This document shows, in pieces, positions 1 through 7,091 of a stretch of DNA of 16,395 bases. A program made the position numbers and the translations under genes. The stretch is taken from positions 5,857 to 22,251 of the forward strand of contig DBNV01000106.1 in NCBI GenBank assembly GCA_002299865.1, read 5' to 3'. Numbering within the stretch: position 1 is the first letter of the stretch; each line of letters opens with the position of its first letter. A model generated the notes under the pieces. It searched no databases. It was given only the letters and a program-made list of their open reading frames with translations, and was not told the origin of the DNA. This DNA comes from Desulfonatronaceae bacterium UBA663 (lineage in GTDB: Bacteria > Desulfobacterota > Desulfovibrionia > Desulfovibrionales > Desulfonatronaceae).

Positions 1-10
1 GCCGGCTTAT

Positions 11-31
11 GCTCCGGCAAGACGCCGGAGC
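11..31. repeat. Perfect 8-bp inverted repeat at the left edge
   Basis: GCTCCGGC (11-18) and GCCGGAGC (24-31) are exact reverse complements around a 5-nt loop. A GCCGGC sits just before it at 1-6. It lies downstream of the leftward HDOD gene, which ends at 160, but no T-tract follows on either strand, so it is not a standard intrinsic terminator. It could be a REP-like intergenic palindrome; only one copy is visible. The rest of 1-159 shows no gene I can support. Confidence 0.5.
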
Positions 32-159
32 CACATCAACGATAGTTGCTGCAAACAAGAGGGGGCAGGAAGCTCTTTTAACATCTTCTGCTTGGCGTAA
101 GCTCCAGGCCTGGCCGTATCTTGAAGGACAGGCCCGCGGTTAGGGCTTCGTAAACCCAA

Positions 160-2610
160 TCATGCGGCAACAATTCGTCCGCCCCCGGCCTGTTTGGCCG
201 CATAGGAAGCCCTGTCCGCCCGGTTGAGGAACTGTTGCGGCGACTCCTGTGGATCGAAACGAGCCAAGCCGATACTCAGGCCGATGACGCCCTGAAAATG
301 TTCTTTCACGGCGCTCTTGATCCGTTCCGCCAGGCGGATCAATTGATATTCCTCGGTTTCATTGGCCAGGACGGTAAACTCGTCTCCCCCGTAGCGGGCA
401 GGAAAGTCCACTCCCTTGCGCACGATTTTGCGCAATAGTTTGCCCATGCCGCGCAGGATTTCGTCACCGGCTTGGTGCCCCTGGGTGTCGTTGATGGTCT
501 TGAAGCGGTCCAGATCAAAGAAGATCAGGCTCAAGGGCCGCTTGGAGCGACGGGCGCGCAGGGTTTCCCTGTTCAGAATTTCCAGAAAATGGCGCTGATT
601 GAACAAGCCCGTCAATTCATCACACATGGCCTGCCGGCGGAGCTTTTTCTCCAGCCTGCGAATGGTGCTCAAGTCTCTGCCCACCACCAGAAATTCCTTG
701 TCTTTTCCCGTCTCCGCGGGCAGGGGCGAGAAGAGCAGATCCAAGGGCAGGGCCGGATGGCCCTCCAGAACCAAGACCACTTCCTGGGGCGTGGTCAAGA
801 CTTCCAGGAGGTTTGCATCCCAAGAACCGGCAAATTCTCCCACCGGCTGGGCAATGGTGAACAGGTTTTTGCCCAGGACATCCGGAGGCAGTTGCAAGGA
901 GGTGAAAGTGATCCTGCCGTGGCCGTCCGTGGTCAGGATTACGTCCTGCATGGCGTTGATCAACCCCCGCAGGAAATCGCGCTGCTTGAGCAGTTGGACT
1001 TGCAATTCAGCGATGTCCTTGATGTCTTCCAGCAGGACCAGAATGTCTTTGCGCTTGTTGTCGGGGATTTTGTGCGCGGAAAGATAAAGACAGGGCGTGG
1101 ACATGTCCTGGGTCAGGGCCGATGGACAGAGCAGGGCGCTCATGGATGAGCGCCCTGCATCCTCGATGAAGGAGCGCCAGGGCGCTTCGGCGTGGACGAG
1201 TCCGTGGGCGTTCAGGGCTGCGCAGAGGTCCTTGCCGTGGACAACGTCCACTCCCAGGAGACGACGCAGACTGGGGTTGGCGTCCATGACCCTGCCGGAG
1301 GCGTTCAGCCAGGCCACGCCAATGGGGAGCTGGTCCAGAATGCGGGACTTGTCTTCGAGCACGGCCGTGCGCTGGGCATATTGCTCCAGGGCCTGACTGA
1401 GGAAGCGGGTGTAGTAGCCAAGCTGGATCAATGTGTCCTGGTCCAGGTATTTTTTCGGGATGCGCAATTCGCCCCAGGTCTGGCCGCCGCCGGCCAGCGT
1501 GAAGCGGTGGCCTGGATAGATCCAGGCAATATCCTGGGGCAAAACGTATCTTTGAGCTTCATTCAGGACATCTCCCAGGTGGCAACGGTATAAAGACCAT
1601 TGGCGTTCTCTGGGCCATTCCAAGCCCAGCTCCCAGACCCGCAGGTTCCACTGAAAGTTCAGGTGCTTTTGAATGGTCCTGGCCAGTGACTCCAGACCGC
1701 TGCTGACGTGCGTTAAGTCCAGGCTCAGGAAGAAAATGCGTTGAATGGTCTCCCAAAGACTTGGGAACTTAAGCCGGGAGTCCGATTCCAGGTCAGCCAG
1801 CTTGAGCAATGTGGTCAGCGCGGCGAAGCGTTGCAGCGTTAAGGCTCGAAGGTCTTTATACTTGTCTTCGGAAATGGAAAAATGATCCTGCAGGGCGTAT
1901 TTGAATCTGACCAGTTGGAGTGGATCCGCGTCCGAAGGCAGCTCCATCTCAGCCCAACTGGCGCCCATGATTACGTACTGGGTCAGTGGGGCATGTTCCT
2001 TAAGTCCGTCAACGTCGTGATGATGCAGGATGGCGTCCAACATTTCCTGCGGCAAATCCCTCTCCCGGAGCAGGTCGTAGCTTAGGCAAGCGTGTTCCGG
2101 TCGTTCCGTCCCCTGGCCGCCGACCTCATGGCCGGGGTCATCTTCCGCCAAAGATAACTCCGTTCCCGGCAGAAGCAGGGCCAGGTCTTTGAGCAGGGCG
2201 CTTAAGTAGGCCAGTTCGGCTTTTTCCGGGCAATGATGTTCGGCCAGCGCTTGCGCGGCCAGGGCCGACCAGATGGTGGCGCGCCAATTCCGGAGAGTGC
2301 GGTTGTTTTCCTTTTTGGAGCGGGTAGTCTCGACCAGAAAAATATTCAGGACGATCTTCAGGATTTCGCGGGTTCCAAGGATCACGGCGGCGCGTTTCAG
2401 GTCTAAAACCTTTTGGCTCAGCCCGTAAAAGGGAGAATTGACCAGAGACAGCACGTTGGCGGTCAAGGCCGGATCCAGTTTGATGCTCTGCGCAATACGG
2501 TCGAAATCAGGCGTGGGCTGCAGAGCTTCCTGAAGCAGGGTCGCCAGGACGTTGGGAAAAGAGCGTTGCAGGCTTCGCGTCAGCGAATCCCTGGAGATGT
2601 GTGTTTCCAT
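160..2610 (-). CDS. HDOD-PAS-GGDEF signalling protein, probable diguanylate cyclase
   Basis: This is an 816-residue cytoplasmic signalling protein. Residues about 15-215 form an HDOD domain (TANVLSLVNSPFYGL, then a conserved ILGTREILKIV stretch). Two PAS-like segments follow, one near residue 430 (ILDQLPIGVAWLNASGRVMD) and one near 555 (LINAMQDVILTTDGHGRITF). The C-terminal GGDEF domain has an intact GGDEF active site at 741-745 after ARY, so c-di-GMP synthesis is expected. The inhibitory I-site, normally RxxD five residues before GGDEF, reads KGVD, so product inhibition may be weakened. No transmembrane segment is apparent. The gene follows the prenyl synthase gene by 37 bp and is probably co-transcribed. 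No clear Shine-Dalgarno precedes the ATG, so the start is less certain than the frame. The stimulus is not visible. Confidence 0.92.
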   Translation of the reverse strand: METHISRDSLTRSLQRSFPNVLATLLQEALQPTPDFDRIAQSIKLDPALTANVLSLVNSPFYGLSQKVLDLKRAAVILGTREILKIVLNIFLVETTRSKKENNRTLRNWRATIWSALAAQALAEHHCPEKAELAYLSALLKDLALLLPGTELSLAEDDPGHEVGGQGTERPEHACLSYDLLRERDLPQEMLDAILHHHDVDGLKEHAPLTQYVIMGASWAEMELPSDADPLQLVRFKYALQDHFSISEDKYKDLRALTLQRFAALTTLLKLADLESDSRLKFPSLWETIQRIFFLSLDLTHVSSGLESLARTIQKHLNFQWNLRVWELGLEWPRERQWSLYRCHLGDVLNEAQRYVLPQDIAWIYPGHRFTLAGGGQTWGELRIPKKYLDQDTLIQLGYYTRFLSQALEQYAQRTAVLEDKSRILDQLPIGVAWLNASGRVMDANPSLRRLLGVDVVHGKDLCAALNAHGLVHAEAPWRSFIEDAGRSSMSALLCPSALTQDMSTPCLYLSAHKIPDNKRKDILVLLEDIKDIAELQVQLLKQRDFLRGLINAMQDVILTTDGHGRITFTSLQLPPDVLGKNLFTIAQPVGEFAGSWDANLLEVLTTPQEVVLVLEGHPALPLDLLFSPLPAETGKDKEFLVVGRDLSTIRRLEKKLRRQAMCDELTGLFNQRHFLEILNRETLRARRSKRPLSLIFFDLDRFKTINDTQGHQAGDEILRGMGKLLRKIVRKGVDFPARYGGDEFTVLANETEEYQLIRLAERIKSAVKEHFQGVIGLSIGLARFDPQESPQQFLNRADRASYAAKQAGGGRIVAA

Positions 2611-2647
2611 GGTCGATGGTTGATCCGCAAGGGGAGAGGCGGCAGCA

Positions 2648-3640
2648 TTATTTGTCTCTTTGCAGGGTGTAGATCAAAGTTTCCTGGAGGGCTTCCCGTT
2701 CCTTGGATTCTGGAAAATTCTTCAATGCCTCGCTTGCCAGATGAACGTACTCAGCGGCACGGCGGCGGGTGCGTTCCACGCATCCGCCGCGCTGAACCTC
2801 GGCAATGATCTCGGTGAATCGCTTTTCAGACAGTGCGGATGCCTGCCGGAGCGGGGGCATCCCTTCCCGTCTGATTTCACTCAGCAACTCTTTTTGTTTC
2901 GCTTCGGAGATTTGTTCCAGGTAAAAAATCAAGGGCAGGGTCAGTTTGCCCTCGCGCAGATCGCCGCCTACGGGTTTGCCGGCCACTTCGCTGTTGGTCT
3001 CGTAGTCCAGGGCGTCGTCCGTGAGCTGAAAGGCGATGCCCAGGTTCAGGCCGTAGTCCAAAGCGCTTTGCTCCAGGGTGGGATCGCCGCTGAGGATGGC
3101 GCCGCAATGGCAGGCGGCTTGGATCAGATACGCGGTCTTGCCGGTGATGATTTCCAGGTAGTGGCTTTGCGACGGAGCGGGAGCGTTGAGCCAGGCCAGT
3201 TCCTGGACTTCTCCGGTTGCGGTGCGCATGAGGGCTTCCGCAACCAGCCAGCTCAGCCGAGGGTCATAGTACTCCACCACAAGGCGGTTGCCCAGCACCA
3301 GGAGCACGTCGCCGGCCAGGATGGTTTCCGTGTTGCCGAAGACCAAGTGGGCCGTCGTCTGGCCGCGACGCAAAGGGCTGTTGTCCAGAATGTCGTCGTG
3401 CAAAAGTGTAGCCGAGTGGAAAAATTCCATGGCGCAGGCCAAAGGATAGACGTCTTTGGCGACGCGCCCGCGTCCGCGGGAAAAAAGAATGGTCAGCAGG
3501 GGGCGCAGGCGTTTGCCGCCAGCCTGCAAGACGTATCTGGCCACATCCCGGACCAGGGGGGGGAGTTTTTCAGTCTCCCGGGCCAGGAAGTCATTGATGG
3601 GAGGGAGTTCTTGACGCAGATAACATTGCAGGGCGCGCAT
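2648..3640 (-). CDS. ispB: All-trans polyprenyl diphosphate synthase (octaprenyl/heptaprenyl type)
   Basis: This 330-residue trans-prenyltransferase elongates farnesyl or geranyl diphosphate with isopentenyl diphosphate. It probably makes the menaquinone side chain that the Dsr, Qmo and other membrane complexes of a sulfate reducer need. Family signatures are complete: GGKRLRP (41-47), first aspartate-rich motif DDILD (82-86) followed by RRG, GKTA (167-170), second aspartate-rich motif DDALD (208-212), and GGDLREGK (225-232). The residue five before the first motif is a small Ala (A77) rather than an aromatic, as in long-chain enzymes, so the chain should exceed C20; exact length cannot be read. 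The length is normal. No strong Shine-Dalgarno is seen before the ATG. The gene lies between the phosphofructokinase and HDOD genes on the same strand. Confidence 0.93.
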   Translation of the reverse strand: MRALQCYLRQELPPINDFLARETEKLPPLVRDVARYVLQAGGKRLRPLLTILFSRGRGRVAKDVYPLACAMEFFHSATLLHDDILDNSPLRRGQTTAHLVFGNTETILAGDVLLVLGNRLVVEYYDPRLSWLVAEALMRTATGEVQELAWLNAPAPSQSHYLEIITGKTAYLIQAACHCGAILSGDPTLEQSALDYGLNLGIAFQLTDDALDYETNSEVAGKPVGGDLREGKLTLPLIFYLEQISEAKQKELLSEIRREGMPPLRQASALSEKRFTEIIAEVQRGGCVERTRRRAAEYVHLASEALKNFPESKEREALQETLIYTLQRDK

Positions 3641-3760
3641 CTGGGTTTAGTTATCCGCTTCGTTTGCGCAAGGCAAGCATGTCACGCATTTTGCCTGCGA
3701 ATTGGATTGGTCTTAGGGGAGCAATGCTTGGGATGCACTTCTAGGATGCTTGGCTCCTAA

Positions 3761-3788
3761 GGGCATGGGGGGCATGGGGGGCATGGGG
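3761..3788 (+). repeat. GGCATGGGG x3 tandem repeat with G-quadruplex geometry
   Basis: Three exact 9-bp copies of GGCATGGGG occupy 3762-3788. Read as G-tracts there are four runs, 3761-3763, 3767-3772, 3776-3781 and 3785-3788, each separated by the same 3-nt loop CAT. This fits the canonical G3+ N1-7 quadruplex pattern. It lies in the 176-bp gap between the phosphofructokinase and prenyl synthase genes. The G-rich strand is the template strand for those leftward genes, so the mRNA would be C-rich. Folding is inferred; the repeats are seen directly. Confidence 0.85.
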
Positions 3789-3816
3789 AGGTTGCAAGAT
3801 CATTAGTGTTTACACC

Positions 3817-5193
3817 TCAAACGTTGTTGCGGGAAGCGATGTTGCACGCGGCACCCTTGGGGTATTGCTCCAGGGTGGAGAGCATGCGCACGGGCTGGCC
3901 TGTAGATTGGAGGACGGCCTGCCAGTAGTTGCTCATCGTATTGATTTTCTTTCGTTTTCCGGCAACAAGGCTCAAGGGGAGATGCACATAGTGGCCGTGC
4001 AGCATGCTCACGACCAAGCCCGTTTTCCCGGCCATGGCCGCATGCACGGCGTTTTGCCCCAGAAAGCCGCAATAGACGCGGTCATTGGCGTTGGCCGGGA
4101 TGGAGCGAATAATGTAGCTGGGGTCGATGTACTTCAAAGTGTAGTCCATGTTCAGAGCCTTGAAGTACGTATCGATCTCGCGGCGCAGCAGTCCGCAGAT
4201 GTCGCGCAACATAGGATTGCCGGAGGCGTCGGTTTCGCTGGAGGCGGCTAGCAGATCTTGGCCCGCGCCTTCGGCCACCACGATCACGGCGTGCCCTCGG
4301 CGCTGGAGACGGTCGTGCAGGGCCTGCAAAAAGTCTTGCGGTCCGTGCAGTTCAAAGGCATCTTCCGGAATCAACACAAAATTGACGTCTTTCTGGGCCA
4401 AGGTGGCTTGGGCCGCGATAAAGCCGGATTCCCGGCCCATGAGTTTGACCATGCCGATGCCGTTGGGCGCGCCCAAAGCTTCGGTGTGGGCGCAGCGAAT
4501 GGCTTCTGTGGCTTTTTCCACGGCCGTGTCGAATCCGAAGGAACGGGGCACAAAGTTGATATCGTTGTCAATGGTTTTGGGAATGCCGATGACCGAGAGC
4601 TTCAAGCCGCGTGTGGCTACTTCCTCCTGGATTTTGAGGGTGGCCTGCATGGTCCCGTCGCCGCCGATGAGGAAGAGGATGCTCACGTTCATCCGTTCCA
4701 GCGCATCAACGATTTCATCGGGTTTTTGCGGGCCCCGGGAGGAGGCCAGGACAGTGCCGCCGAATTCATGGATGCTGGCCACCTTGTCCGGTTTCAAATC
4801 CATCAGCGAGTGCCCGTATTTCGGAATGAACCCCTGCAGTCCGTAGCGGATGCCCACCACTGAGGCCACACCGTAGCTGTGGTACGCGGTCATGACGATG
4901 GCCCGGATCACGTCGTTGATGCCGGGACAAAGACCTCCGCAGGTGACCACGGCGCATTTGGTCTTGGAGGGATCGAAATAGAGTGCTTCCCGCGGCCCTG
5001 CCGGCTCGAACTCGTAAATAACGCCCCCGTTGGGAGAAGATTCGCCTTCTTCACTGGCAATGGCCACATGAACGCCCGGTTTATCCGCGACAAAAAGAAC
5101 GCATTCCAGGGAGGACTTTATTTTGGCAGGCCCTAACATAGCAATTTCAGAGGAGATTTGCTCACTGAATTCTTTTTTTCGTTTTTTGCTCAT
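3817..5193 (-). CDS. pfkA: ATP-dependent 6-phosphofructokinase (plant/trypanosome-like)
   Basis: This 458-residue enzyme phosphorylates fructose 6-phosphate to fructose 1,6-bisphosphate in glycolysis. Visible motifs are CGGLCPGIN (85-93, phosphate-binding loop), GGDGT (177-181), IPKTIDNDI (204-212, with D209 matching the catalytic base) and MGRESGF (252-258, substrate binding). Two residues decide the phosphoryl donor in this family. The one after the Asp of GGDGT is Gly (the E. coli Gly104 position), which points to ATP. The one in PKTIDND is Lys (the Gly124 position), as in PPi enzymes. This Gly/Lys pair is typical of the plant and trypanosomatid ATP enzymes. About 70 extra N-terminal residues also fit that group. 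The start has an AAAGGAG 8 nt upstream (5202-5208) and a good promoter. It heads the leftward gene group. Confidence 0.93.
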   Translation of the reverse strand: MSKKRKKEFSEQISSEIAMLGPAKIKSSLECVLFVADKPGVHVAIASEEGESSPNGGVIYEFEPAGPREALYFDPSKTKCAVVTCGGLCPGINDVIRAIVMTAYHSYGVASVVGIRYGLQGFIPKYGHSLMDLKPDKVASIHEFGGTVLASSRGPQKPDEIVDALERMNVSILFLIGGDGTMQATLKIQEEVATRGLKLSVIGIPKTIDNDINFVPRSFGFDTAVEKATEAIRCAHTEALGAPNGIGMVKLMGRESGFIAAQATLAQKDVNFVLIPEDAFELHGPQDFLQALHDRLQRRGHAVIVVAEGAGQDLLAASSETDASGNPMLRDICGLLRREIDTYFKALNMDYTLKYIDPSYIIRSIPANANDRVYCGFLGQNAVHAAMAGKTGLVVSMLHGHYVHLPLSLVAGKRKKINTMSNYWQAVLQSTGQPVRMLSTLEQYPKGAACNIASRNNV

Positions 5194-5231
5194 GGGCGAC
5201 GCTCCTTTGTGATTAATGTCCTGAAAGAAAA

Positions 5232-5260
5232 ATTATGAAACAAAGCTCCGACGTTGGCAA
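5232..5260 (-). promoter_or_regulatory. Sigma70-type promoter for the phosphofructokinase gene
   Basis: On the minus strand the -35 box TTGCCA (5255-5260, 5 of 6 consensus bases) and -10 box CATAAT (5232-5237, 5 of 6) are separated by exactly 17 nt (5238-5254). Transcription would start near 5225, leaving a short leader of about 30 nt with the AAAGGAG ribosome binding site at 5202-5208. Its position and quality fit a constitutive promoter for the leftward group. Confidence 0.65.
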
Positions 5261-5396
5261 ATTCTTTTTGACATTTCCTTGAGGGCCAACCAGCCTCAAA
5301 TTCCCTGTCACCAGGCCTCATGGACGCTGCCCCGATCCTGATGCGAAAAAGGGCGAGACGGCTTTAACACTGACCCACTCCGGCCGGCCGCTTGCC

Positions 5397-5423
5397 TTGA
5401 CACAAATTTCTCAATCCGATACT
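5397..5423 (+). promoter_or_regulatory. Possible promoter for the RsbRD-like gene and dsrMKJOP
   Basis: A perfect -35 hexamer TTGACA lies at 5397-5402. The -10 is poor: GATACT (5418-5423, 4 of 6) at a short 15-nt spacing, or TACTGG (5420-5425, 2 of 6) at 17 nt. The palindrome CCTTGAGTCAAGG (5429-5441) would overlap the start-site region, as an operator might. A weak core next to a palindrome fits a regulated promoter, but the assignment is tentative. Confidence 0.33.
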
Positions 5424-5491
5424 GGGCTCCTTGAGTCAAGGATAAGTAAGCTCCTCAACTAAACCTCAACTCAACTTTAAAGGCCTGGATA

Positions 5492-6016
5492 ATGCAGAAT
5501 GCCTTGATCACTCTGCTCAAGCAGAACCGCGCCATGCTCCTTGAGCGGTGGACCATCCAGACCTTGCAGACCTACCCGGCGGAAAGCGCCCGTTTTTACT
5601 CCCAAGAAACAAATCAATTCGCCAATCCCGTGGGGCATGCGATCCGTCAGAGCCTTGCCGACCTGTTCGATGCGATCCTGGAAGGACGAGACGTGGAGGT
5701 CATTGCGCCACTGCTGGACAGCATGGTTCGCATCAGGGCCGTGCAGGGCTTTGCCCCATCAAATTCCCTGGCTTTCATCTTGTTTCTGAAGGTTCTTCTG
5801 CGGGATGAATTGGACGCCGAGATTCATTCCAAAAGGCTGGGCAAGGAACTCGTCGCCTTTGAAGAACGCATCGACGGCGTACTGTTGGTGGCCTTCGACA
5901 TCTACGTCAAATGCCGCCAACAGCTTTCCGACATCAAGAACAAGGAATTCGTCAACCGTCATGCCCAACTGCTCAAGCGGGCCAATCTGATGAGTGAGGA
6001 AACTCGGCTATCCTGA
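5492..6016 (+). CDS. RsbRD N-terminal-domain protein upstream of dsrM
   Basis: This 174-residue, mostly helical soluble protein has features I recognise as the RsbRD N-terminal domain family. These are an N-terminal MLLERWTIQTLQTYP segment (15-29), a middle VGHAIRQSLADLFDAILEG stretch (47-65), and a later DIYVKCRQQLSDIKNKEF helix. That domain was named from co-antagonists of the RsbT kinase in the stressosome and is thought to be sensory. No STAS or kinase domain is attached here, so the protein is a stand-alone sensor-like module. AAAGG at 5479-5483 lies 8 nt before the ATG. dsrM starts only 60 bp after its stop with no terminator between, so it is probably the first gene of the dsr transcript. 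Its exact role is unknown; control or assembly of the Dsr complex is inference from position. Confidence 0.8.
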   Translation: MQNALITLLKQNRAMLLERWTIQTLQTYPAESARFYSQETNQFANPVGHAIRQSLADLFDAILEGRDVEVIAPLLDSMVRIRAVQGFAPSNSLAFILFLKVLLRDELDAEIHSKRLGKELVAFEERIDGVLLVAFDIYVKCRQQLSDIKNKEFVNRHAQLLKRANLMSEETRLS

Positions 6017-6076
6017 CGGGGTGGACAACCATATTAACGCAACCAGTGGAGCGGTGGCGCAAAGCGAGGTAGGGAA

Positions 6077-7069
6077 ATGGCAGCGTGGTATTCATTGTTG
6101 TTGGTCTTGGGATTGGTTCTTTTTGTCTTCCTGGGAACCGAGGTGCTCGGTTTGCAGGTCGTGTTCGGGGTACTGATCCCGTACGCGGCAATTTTAGTGT
6201 TTCTGGGCGGCTTCGTGATGCGTGTGGTTGACTGGGCCCGGTCGCCGGTGCCGTTTCGGATTCCCACCACCGCCGGGCAGCAGAAGACGTTGGACTGGAT
6301 CAAGCCTTCCAAGGTGGATAGTCCGTACACGTCCTGGGGCGTCGTGGGCAGGATGGCCCTGGAGATTCTCTGTTTCCGGTCGCTGTTTCGCAATACCAAG
6401 ATGGAACTCAAGGAAGGCAAGCTGCTCTACGGCTCAGCCAAATGGCTGTGGCTGGCCGGTTTGGCCTTCCATTACTCCCTGTTGGTGATTGTGATCAGGC
6501 ATCTGCGTTTTTTCACCGAGCCGGTGCCCTTTGTCGTCCAGGTCTTGGACTCGGTGGACAGCATGCTCCAGATCGGCTCTCCGCTTCTTTATCAAAGCAG
6601 CATCCTCATTGTAGCGGCTCTGATGTTTTTGCTTTTTCGTCGCCTCGTCAACCCTCAGGTGCGCTATATTTCCCTGCCGGCGGACTATTTCCCGCTCTTC
6701 CTGATCCTGGGCATTGTTTTGACGGGCATCTTGATGCGCTACTTCGTCAAGGTTGACCTCATGAGCGTAAAGGTTTTGGCCATGGGGCTGGTCACGTTTC
6801 GGCCGACCGTGCCTGAAGGGATCGGCGTCATTTTCTATATGCATATGTTTCTGTTCTCCGTGCTTCTGGCCTACTTCCCCTTCAGCAAATTGATGCATCT
6901 GGGCGGCGTTTTTCTCAGCCCGACCCGCAATCTGCCCAATAACAGCAGAATGGTGCGGCACGTCAATCCGTGGAACTATCCGGTCAAAGTGCATACCTAT
7001 GAACATTACGAGGATGACTTCCGCGAGAAGATGATTGAGGCGGACATCCCCGTGGAAAAGCAGCCGTAG
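6077..7069 (+). CDS. dsrM: DsrM, cytochrome b membrane subunit of DsrMKJOP
   Basis: This 330-residue integral membrane protein is related to NarI and HdrE. It exchanges electrons between menaquinol and DsrK within the DsrMKJOP complex of the cytoplasmic membrane. The N-terminus (about 1-50) holds two hydrophobic segments, and further segments lie near 125-145, 172-190, 203-222 and 250-268. Four histidines have the spacing of the NarI b-type haem ligands: H132 and H142 (ten apart, in FHYSLLVIVIRH) and H256 and H274 (eighteen apart). Two b haems are therefore expected. A GAGG lies shortly before the ATG. The dsrK start codon follows its stop by 22 bp. Confidence 0.96.
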   Translation: MAAWYSLLLVLGLVLFVFLGTEVLGLQVVFGVLIPYAAILVFLGGFVMRVVDWARSPVPFRIPTTAGQQKTLDWIKPSKVDSPYTSWGVVGRMALEILCFRSLFRNTKMELKEGKLLYGSAKWLWLAGLAFHYSLLVIVIRHLRFFTEPVPFVVQVLDSVDSMLQIGSPLLYQSSILIVAALMFLLFRRLVNPQVRYISLPADYFPLFLILGIVLTGILMRYFVKVDLMSVKVLAMGLVTFRPTVPEGIGVIFYMHMFLFSVLLAYFPFSKLMHLGGVFLSPTRNLPNNSRMVRHVNPWNYPVKVHTYEHYEDDFREKMIEADIPVEKQP

Positions 7070-7091
7070 TCAAGCAAGACAAGGAGCCGTT

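Larger units (their letters stand above)
5194..5491. other. Divergent intergenic region with repeated TTGAG/CTCAA half-sites
   Basis: This 298-bp stretch separates the leftward phosphofructokinase gene from the rightward RsbRD-like/dsr gene group. Besides the promoters listed, it has an inverted pair TTGAGG (5279-5284) / CCTCAA (5294-5299). It also has a 13-bp palindrome CCTTGAGTCAAGG (5429-5441) just past the possible rightward -10, another CCTTGA at 5395-5400, and two direct copies of CCTCAACT (5453-5460, 5464-5471) followed by an overlapping CTCAACT (5470-5476). The spacing suggests a regulator-binding region upstream of the dsr genes, but no known operator is recognised. No small gene with a convincing start was found. 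Confidence 0.4.

Noticed and set aside
1..159. Possible small RNA or tRNA at the left edge
   Set aside because: A GC-rich stem is present but no cloverleaf, no T-loop motif and no promoter/terminator pair can be drawn.
472..1149. Open frame of 225 codons antisense to the PAS/GGDEF part of the HDOD protein
   Set aside because: Same shadow effect; Gln-rich translation without a recognisable fold, no ribosome binding site of note.
2660..3760. Long open frame (366 codons) antisense to the prenyl synthase gene
   Set aside because: The minus-strand prenyl synthase has every catalytic motif; the antisense translation is Gln/Val/Gly-rich without motifs.
3762..3788. Triple repeat as a CRISPR or iteron array
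   Set aside because: The 9-bp units are contiguous without spacers, only three copies, and no cas or replication gene is near.
5268..5296. TTGACA on the plus strand as a -35 for a rightward promoter
   Set aside because: At 17-18 nt spacing the -10 would be CAGCCT or AGCCTC, which does not resemble a -10.
7035..7091. In-frame upstream start for dsrK inside dsrM
   Set aside because: The ATG at 7092 has AAGGAG five bases upstream and begins at the normal DsrK N-terminus.
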